Counted from the stretch's first letter, positions 1-6,954 are shown. The stretch: DNA of 10,785 nt from Nephromyces sp. MM_2019 (GCA_015657535.1 JADHZB010001059.1:6020-16804), one strand, 5' to 3'. The notes: a model not told the origin generated them from the letters alone. A program made the numbers and translations.

Positions 1-70
1 ACACGCACAGATAGACACCCACTCACACACACACACGCACAGATAGACACCCACTCACACACACACACAT
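1..70. repeat. 32-bp CA-rich minisatellite at window edge
   Basis: Two near-identical tandem copies of a 32-bp unit (core GCACAGATAGACACCCACTC joined by a CA run) begin at base 1 and base 33. The second copy runs into further CACACA with a CATACACAG tail to about 93. The array is cut by the window edge, so the true copy number is unknown. Confidence 0.85.
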
Positions 71-387
71 CCACACACACGCACATACACAGTGCTTTAA
101 GCTGCTCTCAATTCATACACTAGCAAAAAAACCACCCAAAACTCTAGCCGCCTTGTGAATCCCTTATGCACTCATAAACTAGTTGAATTGCTAATCAAAA
201 TTTAGTCTTCAAAAACCTATAAAGGAACTGATTTTTATCCATCTCTGATACCATTTCTTCAGGATTATATATAATTTTTGCACACACACACACACGCACA
301 CGTAGCATCAACCATAGAAAAAGAAGCTTTTTCAATTAATTATGCAATTACATACATTTAATAAATGAGCTACACCATCAAGAAACC
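71..387. other. AT-rich non-coding stretch with one small exon candidate
   Basis: No long open frame. It holds a (CA)n microsatellite at 281-302, a perfect 7-bp hairpin GAAAAAG-aag-CTTTTTC at 317-333, an AATAAA at about 360, and the minus-strand exon candidate described separately. The low GC and scattered stops fit intron, 3' UTR or intergenic DNA. Confidence 0.6.
195..256 (-). other. possible 3'-terminal coding exon
   Basis: On the minus strand an acceptor-like TCCTGAAG ends at 257. After it a frame runs through MVSEMDKNQFLYRFLKTKF to a TGA at 195-197. The upstream flank on that strand contains (GT)n and TATATA, as expected of the AT/GT-rich introns elsewhere in the window. It could be the last exon of the minus-strand membrane-protein gene whose main ORF stops at 523. 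A 20-codon open frame is easily found by chance and the pyrimidine tract is poor, so this is only a candidate. Confidence 0.2.
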
Positions 388-522
388 AAACACACATACC
401 CACACACAAAAAGAGACACACACACACGCACTCACAAAGACGCTCATCCACCCACACACCCACACATACACCCACACACATACACACCCACACACACCCC
501 CCCACTACCCCTCACACCCCCC
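388..522. repeat. imperfect (CA)n / CACACCCA microsatellite
   Basis: Long run of CACACA, CACACCCA and CATACACCCA units ending in C-rich sequence. The plus-strand frame that reads His-Thr-His-Thr here is only the translation of the repeat. It lies directly 3' of the minus-strand ORF ending at 523. Confidence 0.85.
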
Positions 523-1011
523 CTACTTCCACACTGCATCTCCCATCTTCCCATCCTTAAGCTTCATCCACTCTCTAGATATCACAACTATATGAACTAT
601 AATCCAACACATTGAGAGGTATATCTCAACATCTAAAGCTAAAGTAAGGAAGATATCCTTCCACACATCTCTATTCATATAAGAAGGGTATATTTGTTTG
701 CGATTGAAGATGAGATCAAAGAAGGCACTCTTTGAGCCCTGCTTAAACCAGTAATCTTCAGTGTGTGTGTGAGATGAAGATGTGAAGAATCCATCCTTTG
801 CGATGGCTATAGAGCGACAGTAGAGAGTTCTTCTCGCTCGGCTGCTGACTTGTAGGAAGAAGTTGAGAACATACAAGAAGAGGCAGGTGGTAGCTGCCGA
901 GAGATGACTACCAAGGGCGAGTCTCTGGTTGAGAGCTAATTGAATGAGTGAAAGATCGATATTTTGGAGCTTCTGGGGGGTGGAGGGAGGAAGAGAGAAA
1001 GATTCGTCCAT
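523..1011 (-). CDS. small two-helix membrane protein, unknown function
   Basis: Unrecognised protein of 162 residues if translation starts at the ATG at 1011-1009 (MDESFSLPPS...). The frame stays open for 44 more residues upstream, but these are a Pro/Leu-rich read-through of a C-rich tract. The inner ATG, in the context ACACAATGG, is therefore preferred. Residues ~36-55 (LSAATTCLFLYVLNFFLQV) and ~129-145 (MCWIIVHIVVIS) are hydrophobic and could span a membrane. Between them is a basic, Ser-rich loop starting SSRARRTLYCRS, and the C-terminus is Lys-rich. There is no N-terminal signal peptide. Residues 80-84 (SHTHT) come from a small CA run, and a TTTAGCTTTAG near residue 126 could be an acceptor, so an internal intron is possible. 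Further exons may lie toward lower coordinates. The length and composition look coding, but no family is identified. Confidence 0.45.
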   Translation of the reverse strand: MDESFSLPPSTPQKLQNIDLSLIQLALNQRLALGSHLSAATTCLFLYVLNFFLQVSSRARRTLYCRSIAIAKDGFFTSSSHTHTEDYWFKQGSKSAFFDLIFNRKQIYPSYMNRDVWKDIFLTLALDVEIYLSMCWIIVHIVVISREWMKLKDGKMGDAVWK

Positions 1012-1019
1012 TGTGTAGT

Positions 1020-1140
1020 AGTTTGGGGGGGTTTGGGGAGGGGGGAGTGGTTGGTTCGCTGCAGAGAGGGGGGGAGGAAGGGGTGTGTTTGAGGGAGGGG
1101 GGTGGGGTGGTAGTTGCTTGGAGTGTTTGAGGGAGGGAAG
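1020..1140. promoter_or_regulatory. G-rich (plus) / C-rich (minus) leader with G-quadruplex potential
   Basis: The plus strand carries many G runs (G7, G4, G6, G7, G4, G6, G4) within about 90 bases, enough for one or more G-quadruplexes. Relative to the minus-strand gene starting at 1011, the coding strand is C/T-rich and the template strand carries the G runs. It probably covers the 5' UTR or core promoter. The arrangement recurs before the starts at 3763 and 4498. Confidence 0.55.
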
Positions 1141-1253
1141 CATAGCCTGTGAGTGCTTGTTTGTTTATGAAAAGTAGATGGGAAAGAATACTCCTCGAGT
1201 ATGAATAAACAAGATGAAGTTCTTCATGATTTATCTTTCCATATGTATTGGAG

Positions 1254-1263
1254 GAAGATCTTC
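1254..1263. repeat. 10-bp palindrome GAAGATCTTC
   Basis: Perfect palindrome in the 3' flank of the minus-strand gene ending at 1311, followed by CACACACA. It shares the GAAGAT/ATCTTC core with the 2938-2955 inverted repeat and with the CATCTTCAC motif. Confidence 0.5.
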
Positions 1264-1279
1264 ACACACAGTACAAACT

Positions 1280-1304
1280 CTTTAAAAAGCCAGCCTTTTT
1301 AAAG
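1280..1304. repeat. perfect 10-bp A/T-rich hairpin after gene end
   Basis: CTTTAAAAAG, loop CCAGC, CTTTTTAAAG. The stem is perfect and starts six bases beyond the proposed stop codon (1311-1313) of the minus-strand gene, placing it in that gene's 3' UTR if the spliced model is right. It could be an RNA 3'-end or stability element; I infer this from position only. Confidence 0.6.
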
Positions 1305-1310
1305 CTAGAG

Positions 1311-2817
1311 CTACGCCAGTGCATCAACACTACCAAAAGGCGAGAAAACTCTACTTGTTGCGAAAGAAGTAGCTAAAGCAAAACAAAAAGGATTCATACA
1401 CACGCACGCAGCCATATGCACAACACACCACCACGCATATATATACCAATACCTACACTCACACAAATACACACATGTCCACACACACAAATACGCACAC
1501 ATCTTCCGCAACCATCCCTATATTCCCACATACCCACATTCCTACATACCCACATTCCTACATACCCACATACCCACACACCCACACACCCAATCCCCCT
1601 AAAAGAACCCTTTAGAATCGCACCCTCACCACAAAAACATACACACAAAGCACGCAATCCAACAACTGAAAGGCTAAAAAATCTCACAAAGTGTGTGTGC
1701 AGATCTCATCTTCCAAATTACCAAAATCCTTGCAAAAAAACACAATCTTCTCACCATCTTCAAGAAGTTTTCCCCTTCTCCGTGTGTTGCTTATGCTATC
1801 CCACGGTAAAAGGAGCAGACAAGACAAAAAACTCCCCAGTCCAAGGGCCATCCAAGCGATTACGCAGGTATACCCAACCTCTTCCTTCACTGCCTCTGAG
1901 ATCTGATACATATCGTAGCCTCTACCCTTTTCATCAGCGAAATTTTCACCAGAATCCTTTGAAAACGAAGATTTCACTGCTAAAATCTGAGCTCCTGCAC
2001 ATTCATCATCCTCCATGACGATGAATCGCTTTCGCCTGCAAATTTCAACGCTACGAGGGCCTTCCAGAATATTAGAAGTGCTAAACGGTGTTTTCTCATC
2101 ATGAAGCACCTCCTCAAGTTCAATTCCTTGTGTGCAGCTAGTCTCAAGGATTCTCACATGGCCATCTCCTCCATCCTCTACGCTTAACACACCATCTTCT
2201 CTCTTCTCTCTGTTTATCAGCTCTCTTTCTCTATCCTCTGCTATTCTCACGTCCTCATCTCTCTCCGCTCTGCTTAACACACCATCTTCTCTCCTCTCTC
2301 TGTTTATCAGCTCTCTTTCTCCATCCTCTGCGATTCTCACATCCTTATCTACCTCCTCTTTACTCAACACACCACCTTCTCTCTCCACTCTGCTAAACAC
2401 ACCACCTTCACTCTCCACTCTGCTCAACGCATCATCTCCTCCACTCACTCCACTTAACGTACCATCTCCTCTTCTTGGGTAAACACCACCACACACAGCT
2501 TCTTGCCTGTGTGTAGCAATTGGCTCCTCTATAAACTCCCCTATCAGGGCTCTTCCTCTTATTTTATCACAATTCACATATCCGCTGTTATGTGTGTAGA
2601 AATCGGCAGCAGACGACAATGAAGATGGGCAAGATGCTTCACTGTAGGTTCCGCTCAGCGTAGTAACAAGCGATGATGGAGAGTTGAAAAACAAGACTGA
2701 GGTTAAGAGGAGGAAGACAGTATTAAATCTTACCAGCCAACTCAAAGAAGAAGATACCCCCTGGAATTCAAACTTTTCACTTCCTCTTTTAGTACTATGC
2801 AAGCTAAAAGCCTTCAT
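1311..2817 (-). CDS. two-anchor membrane protein with nested acidic repeats (two-exon model)
   Basis: Unrecognised protein. The main exon starts at the ATG at 2817-2815 and stays open for 377 codons to 1684. Residues ~32-46 (NTVFLLLTSVLFF) are a hydrophobic signal anchor or signal peptide. Residues 119-226 are tandem repeats rich in Arg/Glu/Asp. Residues ~315-338 (TCVIAWMALGLGSFLSCLLL) are a second membrane helix, followed by RRR. On the minus strand a donor at 1721 (GATTTTG|gtaatt) can join in frame to a strong acceptor (TTTTGTTTTGCTTTAG ending at 1373). This gives a tail of TSFATSRVFSPFGSVDALA and a stop at 1311. A second donor (gtgaga at 1687) gives a shorter tail, FYFFRNK. Unspliced, the protein ends at 1684. 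The ATG directly follows TATTTTTCCCAG, itself acceptor-like, so a 5' UTR intron or upstream exon is possible. The middle would be a charged, probably disordered domain between anchors. Real coding is likely; exon borders are tentative. Confidence 0.55.
1395..1640. repeat. CA-rich microsatellite/minisatellite inside proposed intron
   Basis: CACACGCA and CACACAAATACGCACA stretches are followed at 1525-1592 by 8-bp units alternating CCCACATA and CCTACATT/CCCACACA. The array lies wholly inside the proposed minus-strand intron 1373-1721, where the transcript would read GT-rich. Frames read across it give only low-complexity peptides. Confidence 0.8.
2140..2463 (-). repeat. nested 30-bp and 90-bp coding tandem repeats
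   Basis: Within the minus-strand gene, residues ~119-148 are three 10-residue modules (30 bp) of type GVFSRVEREG. Residues 149-178 and 179-208 are two 30-residue units (90 bp; 2284-2373 and 2194-2283), each starting GVLS and containing DVRIAED.ERELINRE. A partial third unit follows. The two 90-bp copies differ at about 12 positions by eye. The larger unit looks like the 10-residue module expanded by a 20-residue insert. Confidence 0.85.
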
Positions 2818-3112
2818 CTGGGAAAAATACGTGAAAAATTTTCTGAAAAATTGAGAAAGTTTGATGAAGATGGATAGCTATTCAGCTCGAAACAAGGGGT
2901 TCTCTCTTGTGTGTGTGTATGAAAAAGATATGCTGAAGAAGATGTAAACATCTTCACTCAATCTCTCTGGTGATGTAGAGCAACTTGAGGAGGAAAGGGT
3001 CGTGAAGAAGAGGAGAAAAAGTGAGTGGAAATGGGGGTTTTATGTGGTTTTGTGTGTTTTTATGTATGTACTGAGGAGTATGGTGTAATTTGAATGAAAA
3101 TTGGGCACCTTA
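2818..3112. other. upstream flank of the minus-strand repeat-protein gene
   Basis: No supported gene. It contains acceptor-like TTTTTCAG and TTTTTCCCAG (minus strand) just before the ATG at 2817, a short GT run at 2911-2920, the inverted repeat at 2938-2955 and one CATCTTCAC (2949-2957). Probably 5' UTR plus promoter of the gene starting at 2817. Confidence 0.4.
2938..2955. repeat. inverted repeat GAAGATGT-aa-ACATCTTC
   Basis: Perfect 8-bp arms separated by two bases, about 125 bp upstream of the minus-strand ATG at 2817. The right arm overlaps one copy of CATCTTCAC. The dyad shape would suit a dimeric DNA-binding protein, but this is inference. Confidence 0.6.
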
Positions 3113-3192
3113 TTCTTCTGTTTTATCTTTTGTTTTATCTTCTTTCTCTTCTCCCTCTTCCTCTTTCTCTCCTTTTTTTTTGGATTTTCAGA
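3113..3192 (+). other. long polypyrimidine tract ending in acceptor-like TTTTCAG
   Basis: About 70 bases of almost pure C/T (3113-3180) lead to TGGATTTTCAG|A at 3191, an excellent 3' splice-site context on the plus strand. One frame after it reads FLLSSSNHSRTAQIARLLTT and stays open to about 3380. Another stops after HCF at 3276. No plus-strand upstream exon is evident, and the tract may simply be a homopurine/homopyrimidine promoter element. Confidence 0.3.
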
Positions 3193-3319
3193 ATTTCTGC
3201 TGTCTTCTTCAAATCACTCGCGTACTGCTCAAATTGCCCGGTTGCTTACCACGGCAGCGATACGCACTGCTTTTGATCCATTCGCTAAGCTTTTTGTATT
3301 TTTCATATCAAATTGTGTG

Positions 3320-3425
3320 GGTGTGTATCCGTGTCATGTAGCTGTGCTGTGTGTGTGTGCGGGTGAGTGTGTGTGCGGGTGAGTGTGTGTGCCCGTCTGT
3401 TTGAGTTTGTGTGCGTGTGTTTATC
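3320..3425. repeat. GT microsatellite with 16-bp tandem unit
   Basis: GT-rich block. Bases 3351-3392 hold about 2.6 copies of the 16-mer GTGTGTGTGCGGGTGA, flanked by irregular GTGTG sequence. Frames through it are low-complexity Val/Cys/Gly. Confidence 0.85.
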
Positions 3426-3469
3426 GCAATCACTGCTTATATCTTCCATCTCATTCTACATTTCTGCAA

Positions 3470-3640
3470 AGCTAGTAAGAAGCATTGACTCTAGGTAGCC
3501 TAGTGTGAGCTAGCAACACACACCCAGCGTTAATCGCCTAGCATCCTCGAGATAGTTGCTAGGCTCCCTAGAGATAGTGAAGCTAGCAAAAAGGAATGGT
3601 AGGCTGGAGCTAGTCGACTGAGCTAAAGACTGAGTGTATA
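3470..3640. repeat. CTAG-dense cluster with short direct and inverted repeats
   Basis: About nine CTAG tetranucleotides occur in 170 bp, against roughly one per 256 expected. It includes the inverted repeat CTAGG-tag-CCTAG (3491-3503) and a degenerate direct repeat (CTCGAGATAGTTGCTAG versus CTAGAGATAGTGAAGCTAG, 3546-3586). No open frame of note. The texture matches the right-hand end of the window (10440-10720), which suggests related repeat debris. Confidence 0.5.
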
Positions 3641-3661
3641 GATGATAGCATTTCTATGCTT

Positions 3662-3672
3662 GGGGGGGGGGG
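3662..3672. repeat. G11 homopolymer
   Basis: Eleven consecutive G on the plus strand, a site prone to length error in sequencing and replication slippage. Confidence 0.9.
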
Positions 3673-3682
3673 CATGAGACCC

Positions 3683-3763
3683 TTAACTATTGGAAGGATC
3701 GCTTATATTATCCTCTCGAATACACAGTGGTGCGCTATAGAGTGAATTCATTGTAAGCAGCAT
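3683..3763 (-). other. possible first exon of a minus-strand gene
   Basis: On the minus strand, CATCTTCAC (3773-3765) is followed one base later by ATG at 3763-3761. The frame MLLTMNSLYSAPLCIRE continues to 26 residues before a TAA at 3683. A GTTAAG just before the stop could serve as a weak donor, so it may be a first exon or a very short ORF. Support is positional: a C-rich minus-strand leader lies immediately upstream (3774-3870), as before the ATGs at 1011 and 4498. No protein family can be assigned. Confidence 0.25.
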
Positions 3764-3773
3764 CGTGAAGATG

Positions 3774-3880
3774 TAATGGGTGGGGTTGCGGTGATTTCGG
3801 TAGAACAGCAGAAAGCTGGGAGTATGGGGGTTGGGGGGGAGAGTGTAGGGGTTTGGGGAGAGGGTGTAGGGCTAGGCAAG
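3774..3880. promoter_or_regulatory. G-rich (plus) / C-rich (minus) tract
   Basis: Runs of G (GGGTGGGG, GGGGGTTGGGGGGG, GTAGGGGTTTGGGG, GAGGGTGTAGGG) on the plus strand have G-quadruplex potential. It precedes the candidate minus-strand start at 3763 and ends against the CATCTTCAC copy at 3765-3773. The open frames read across it on both strands are low-complexity and are not called as genes. Confidence 0.4.
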
Positions 3881-4258
3881 AGGCGTCTGGCCAGTGGGTG
3901 GAATGTGGAGAATACTTGTGGGGGGACATTGAATCCAGTGTATGTCGGGGTTCAGCGAAGAGATCACCTGGAAAACACTTCTGGGGGTGAGCTGCTCTTC
4001 GTGCGTCGCTGCACGAGAAACCCCCAGACTTAGCGAGTGTGTGTGTGCGTATCTGCTCTCCAATGCCAGACACCAAATACAAAGCCTGAAGTTAAGCTTT
4101 TGCGCACTTTTCTTTTTAATACGAAGGTATTAGCCTCCATTCTCAAACTATGTAATTCGTATTTCGTGTGCTCTACAAAATGTACCTCTACCAATCTGTG
4201 TGTGTGTGAAATTATGCATGTATAGCTACGTGCAAATACATGTGTTCCTCTTCTTTTC
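3881..4258. other. stretch without supported gene
   Basis: Short overlapping frames exist on both strands (up to about 115 codons on the minus strand from 4082), but none has a recognisable domain and much of their length is the neighbouring G/C tract. Short GT runs lie at 4035-4048 and 4197-4208. I see no RNA gene. Confidence 0.4.
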
Positions 4259-4497
4259 CATCTTCACACACTGTACTTTCATCAGGATACATCTTCACCC
4301 ACCACTTCTCCCCAACCCCCCCCCTCTTCATCAGCTTCTCAACCAAAACATCTTCACGCTAGCCCCCCCCCTCTTCAACCGCGTCTGCACCCACCATTCC
4401 ACTCCTAACCGCCCCCCTCGTCACCCCCCACTTCAACCACATCTTCACCGTACCCCACCCCCCTCCTCCCCTTCCTCAACCCAAAAACATCTTTTTC
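4259..4497 (+). promoter_or_regulatory. C/T-rich leader with four CATCTTCAC motifs
   Basis: CATCTTCAC occurs at 4259, 4290, 4349 and 4440. Related CTCTTCATC, CCTCTTCAAC and CCTCGTCACC lie between, giving a degenerate array with spacing close to multiples of 30 bp. C7-C8 runs separate the motifs. The block ends a few bases before the ATG at 4498, so it is probably promoter and/or 5' UTR of the secreted-protein gene. The template strand would be G-rich. A plus-strand frame crossing it (His/Pro-rich) looks like translated repeat, not a gene. Confidence 0.5.
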
Positions 4498-5628
4498 ATG
4501 CCGAACTGCTTGTCTTCCCTGTTCATATTCATAGCCTCTTCCCTCCTCATATTCCCTTCATTTCCGGTCAAATCGGAGCTTCTTCATCAGCAGGCTTGCC
4601 GTAGTGACTGTGAATTTTCCTCCAGTTTTCTCACTAAAACGCATTCAAACGCTAAGAAACGTCTTTTTACGCGTTTTCCCGGCGAAATTTGTTGTTTTCA
4701 GCTTCTTTATCCTGGGGGGCTGTGGATGAAAACACAAACCCCCCCTTCTTTTAGGTCTATAATCCATCCACAACACACTTACTTTCGGGTAAATTTCCCT
4801 CCTCTTCACGGTAGGAGATTGCCCTGGAAAGTTCGTCATACCCCGAGAAAGAGGTGGTTTCAAGGGCTGAAACACAACAAGGCATCCCAGCTGGCAGCAA
4901 AGGATTTGCCTCCGGTAAAATGGTGGAATCCTAGAGGAGGTTGTCATCCCTGGAAGGGAGGAACACACGCTTCACATAGTCAATCGAGATGGGTAAACTG
5001 GGCTGCTCCGGTTCACCCATTTAAAGGGCAGATCTCTGAGTTAAAACCAGAGAAGTTCGATTTTGAGAGGCTAAGAAAAATGTCTATTGAGGAGTATATA
5101 GAAACCCAGAATGATAAGGAAGATCAGGTGCAGGCTATATGTGCAGAGGAGGATAAGGATGAAGCTGGTGAAGTCGACATCACACGAAGCAGTGGGAGAT
5201 GGGAGGAAAAAGGAGCTTTTTCGAAGGATTTAAAGAGTGAATCTGATGAAGACAATGAAAGACTGATTAGTGGCTCGGAAAGAGGCTTAGAAGAGGATGA
5301 AGCAGGCGAAGACGAATCAACTCCAAACGCCAACTACCAGAGAGACTCAGAGCTGAAACTGAGAGGCTCTGATTCTATGACAAGCCCGTCTTCTTTGAAT
5401 CCCATCTGCACCTTTATGTTTATCACAAAGTCTTCAGGGGGTGCACTACCCTATGATGCTGATAGTCCTTTCGTTAGATCAGATACGTCATCTAAACGCC
5501 GAAGGATGAGGAAGACAAAGAGGGAAACCCCCCTGTACATGCGCACGCGAACACGACGAGAACGTATACTGCTCAAAAGGACGATTTCAGAACTTACCTC
5601 CCAAAAAGCATTAGCGACGATTGAATGA
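4498..5628 (+). CDS. secreted, mostly disordered protein with basic C-terminus
   Basis: Unrecognised 376-residue protein. Residues 1-26 (LSSLFIFIASSLLIFPSFPV core) are a classic signal peptide with likely cleavage near KSE. Residues ~50-120 are basic and include GRRLPWK at 105-111. Residues ~138-176 are rich in Trp, Gly, His and Pro (KWWNPRGG, WVNWAAPVHPFKG). Residues ~180-290 are acidic and low-complexity (AEEDKDEAGE, GLEEDEAGEDE). Residues 332-362 are strongly basic (KRRRMRKTKRE, RTRTRRER), resembling a nuclear localisation signal. No membrane helix follows the signal peptide. The ATG directly follows the C-rich leader. Possible splice signals inside (CTTCTTTTAG at 4754, GTAAAT at 4789) mean the frame may include an intron, but an uninterrupted 1.1 kb frame with a signal peptide argues for one exon. 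It could be exported or organelle-targeted; function is unknown. Confidence 0.65.
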   Translation: MPNCLSSLFIFIASSLLIFPSFPVKSELLHQQACRSDCEFSSSFLTKTHSNAKKRLFTRFPGEICCFQLLYPGGLWMKTQTPPSFRSIIHPQHTYFRVNFPPLHGRRLPWKVRHTPRKRWFQGLKHNKASQLAAKDLPPVKWWNPRGGCHPWKGGTHASHSQSRWVNWAAPVHPFKGQISELKPEKFDFERLRKMSIEEYIETQNDKEDQVQAICAEEDKDEAGEVDITRSSGRWEEKGAFSKDLKSESDEDNERLISGSERGLEEDEAGEDESTPNANYQRDSELKLRGSDSMTSPSSLNPICTFMFITKSSGGALPYDADSPFVRSDTSSKRRRMRKTKRETPLYMRTRTRRERILLKRTISELTSQKALATIE

Positions 5629-6435
5629 GGGTGTGTGTGATAAGAATGGACGTGGATTTAGGGTAGAGGTGGGTGAGAAGGGGGAAATTTAAGCTACTGA
5701 AAGCCTGCAGTAGTTATTTTAGGGCGAAAGCAGCGTTTTTGAAGCATTTAAAGATGATGATGGCTCGAAAACTCTAAAAAAAGGCGGCTTTTTGATGATA
5801 AAACAGCGTTTTTCTACTAGTGATAAATTTAGCAGACTTGGCAAACTTTGCATTCAAATCGGTTATAACGAGCACCAAACAAGTGGTGGAAAGCTTCCTT
5901 TACAGCGCTTCAGAGTGCATCACGGGGGAAAAACTGAGAAACGCAGTTCCCTGCTTTCATTTCCTCGAATACCCCAGCCTCCTGCCTCATTGGAAGCAGA
6001 TGCTGTGATGAAAAGCTGAAGAAAACCTACAACTTTCGTATTCATTTCATGCATTCTGCGAAGATTCCGCTGTTTTTCTTCTATCTCCTGCTAATTGGGG
6101 TTATACTGTAGAGCCTTGGAAAATCTACACATTTTCAAGGGGTGTGCTCGTATACATGAGGGGAGTTTATGTGTGTGTGAGATTGCTGCGCGTATTATAA
6201 TGGTGCGTATATGTGATGCCTGGGTGCATATCCAAGACTGGTGTATGTCTGAGAGTGGTTTGTTTGTATCCGATATTGCTTTGCGTGTCTGAGACTGGTT
6301 CGCCTTTGCCAAGATTCCCTCGTGTGTCTGAGCTTCCCGTGTGTGTCCGAGATTAGTATATACACGTCTCTTATTTTCTTGTTTTTGTGTGTTCAAAGGG
6401 TATGTGTGTGGGGCTGGTGGGTATACCTACCTCAC
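5629..6435. other. non-coding stretch with short weak frames
   Basis: After the stop at 5628 come GTGTGTG and purine-rich DNA, presumably the 3' UTR. A small hairpin AAAAAG-gcgg-CTTTTT lies at 5778-5793. Two overlapping plus frames at 5792-6019 are unconvincing; one reads as a helical peptide (INLADLANFAFKSVITST...) and could be an exon after GATAAATTTAG. From 6160 to 6420 the sequence is GT-rich, with recurring GTGTCTGAGA/GTGTCCGAGA phrases. No RNA gene is seen. Confidence 0.4.
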
Positions 6436-6920
6436 TCATATGGCATAACACTCGTTTCTATGTGTGTGGTTAGCCACTAATATCGCAGGATAAGGAGATA
6501 ACTTTTCCCATCCACCATTTTCAACAGGCTCTCCTCTAAAGGCATGCTTCGATAAGTGCCTCACATACCTACCATCAACTTGGCAATTCAGCTTCCTCCC
6601 AGCATCGTTCGCTTCAGCTTGAAGAAGCCTACCCACACACATTAATACTACTACGTACTACCACCCGTACTTTCGCATATTCTGTAATGAGATCCCCTCT
6701 TGATACGAGTCACTGATGTCTCAATGTGTGCACGCAACATCGCACACCACTGAAAAGCCGTCAAAGACTTCACAAGAACACTCAGCAATGCATTCCTCCA
6801 AACATCACCACATATTAAATTTCCAACACAGCAAGAAGAGCGTATTGTGTGTGTAGCCCTAAGCCCACTTCCTTCAAATAAGCTCATGGTAAGCACTCGT
6901 AGCAGCAAAGCCACTTTCAA
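6436..6920 (-). other. possible spliced gene fragments, minus strand
   Basis: Two minus-strand open frames look less random than their surroundings. The first, 6651-6920, contains NALLSVLVKSLTAFQWCAML, a helix-like stretch. The second, 6436-6642, contains LLQAEANDAGRKLNCQVD. The second has an acceptor-like GTGTGTGGGTAG at its start. It also has two overlapping strong donor-like sites (GATG|gtaggt and GTAG|gtatgt) near 6565-6575. I could not join the two frames in phase with canonical sites, and no family is recognised. They may be exons of one gene, two genes, or chance. Confidence 0.2.
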
Positions 6921-6954
6921 GCACAGAGCATATTGTGTGTGCAGCCCTAAACCC
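6837..6954. repeat. 30-bp direct repeat, 88 bp apart
   Basis: Bases 6837-6866 and 6925-6954 match at 27 of 30 positions, around the core TATTGTGTGTG.AGCCCTAA. The second copy is followed by a further short repetition, AAACTCAAC.TTTCA, at 6965 and 7023. The plus-strand frame 6847-7083 through it has no recognisable features and is not called. Confidence 0.7.

Noticed and set aside
365..595. Plus-strand His/Thr-rich frame
   Set aside because: It is the translation of the CA microsatellite; the composition follows the repeat.
1..600. CRISPR array or telomere
   Set aside because: The repeats are simple CA-based tandem units without unique spacers, and no telomeric TTTAGGG-type units were found.
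1394..1687. Minus-strand Cys/Val/Gly/Trp-rich frame
   Set aside because: Read-through of the GT-rich minisatellite within the proposed intron.
2132..2482. Plus-strand Ser/Leu-rich frame with regular repeats
   Set aside because: Antisense shadow of the minus-strand coding repeats; the minus frame is far longer and has two membrane helices.
3735..4082. Minus-strand 115-residue Pro/His/Ser-rich frame
   Set aside because: Much of it is the C-rich tract read as protein, with no recognisable feature; the alternative start at 3763 in another frame has better context.
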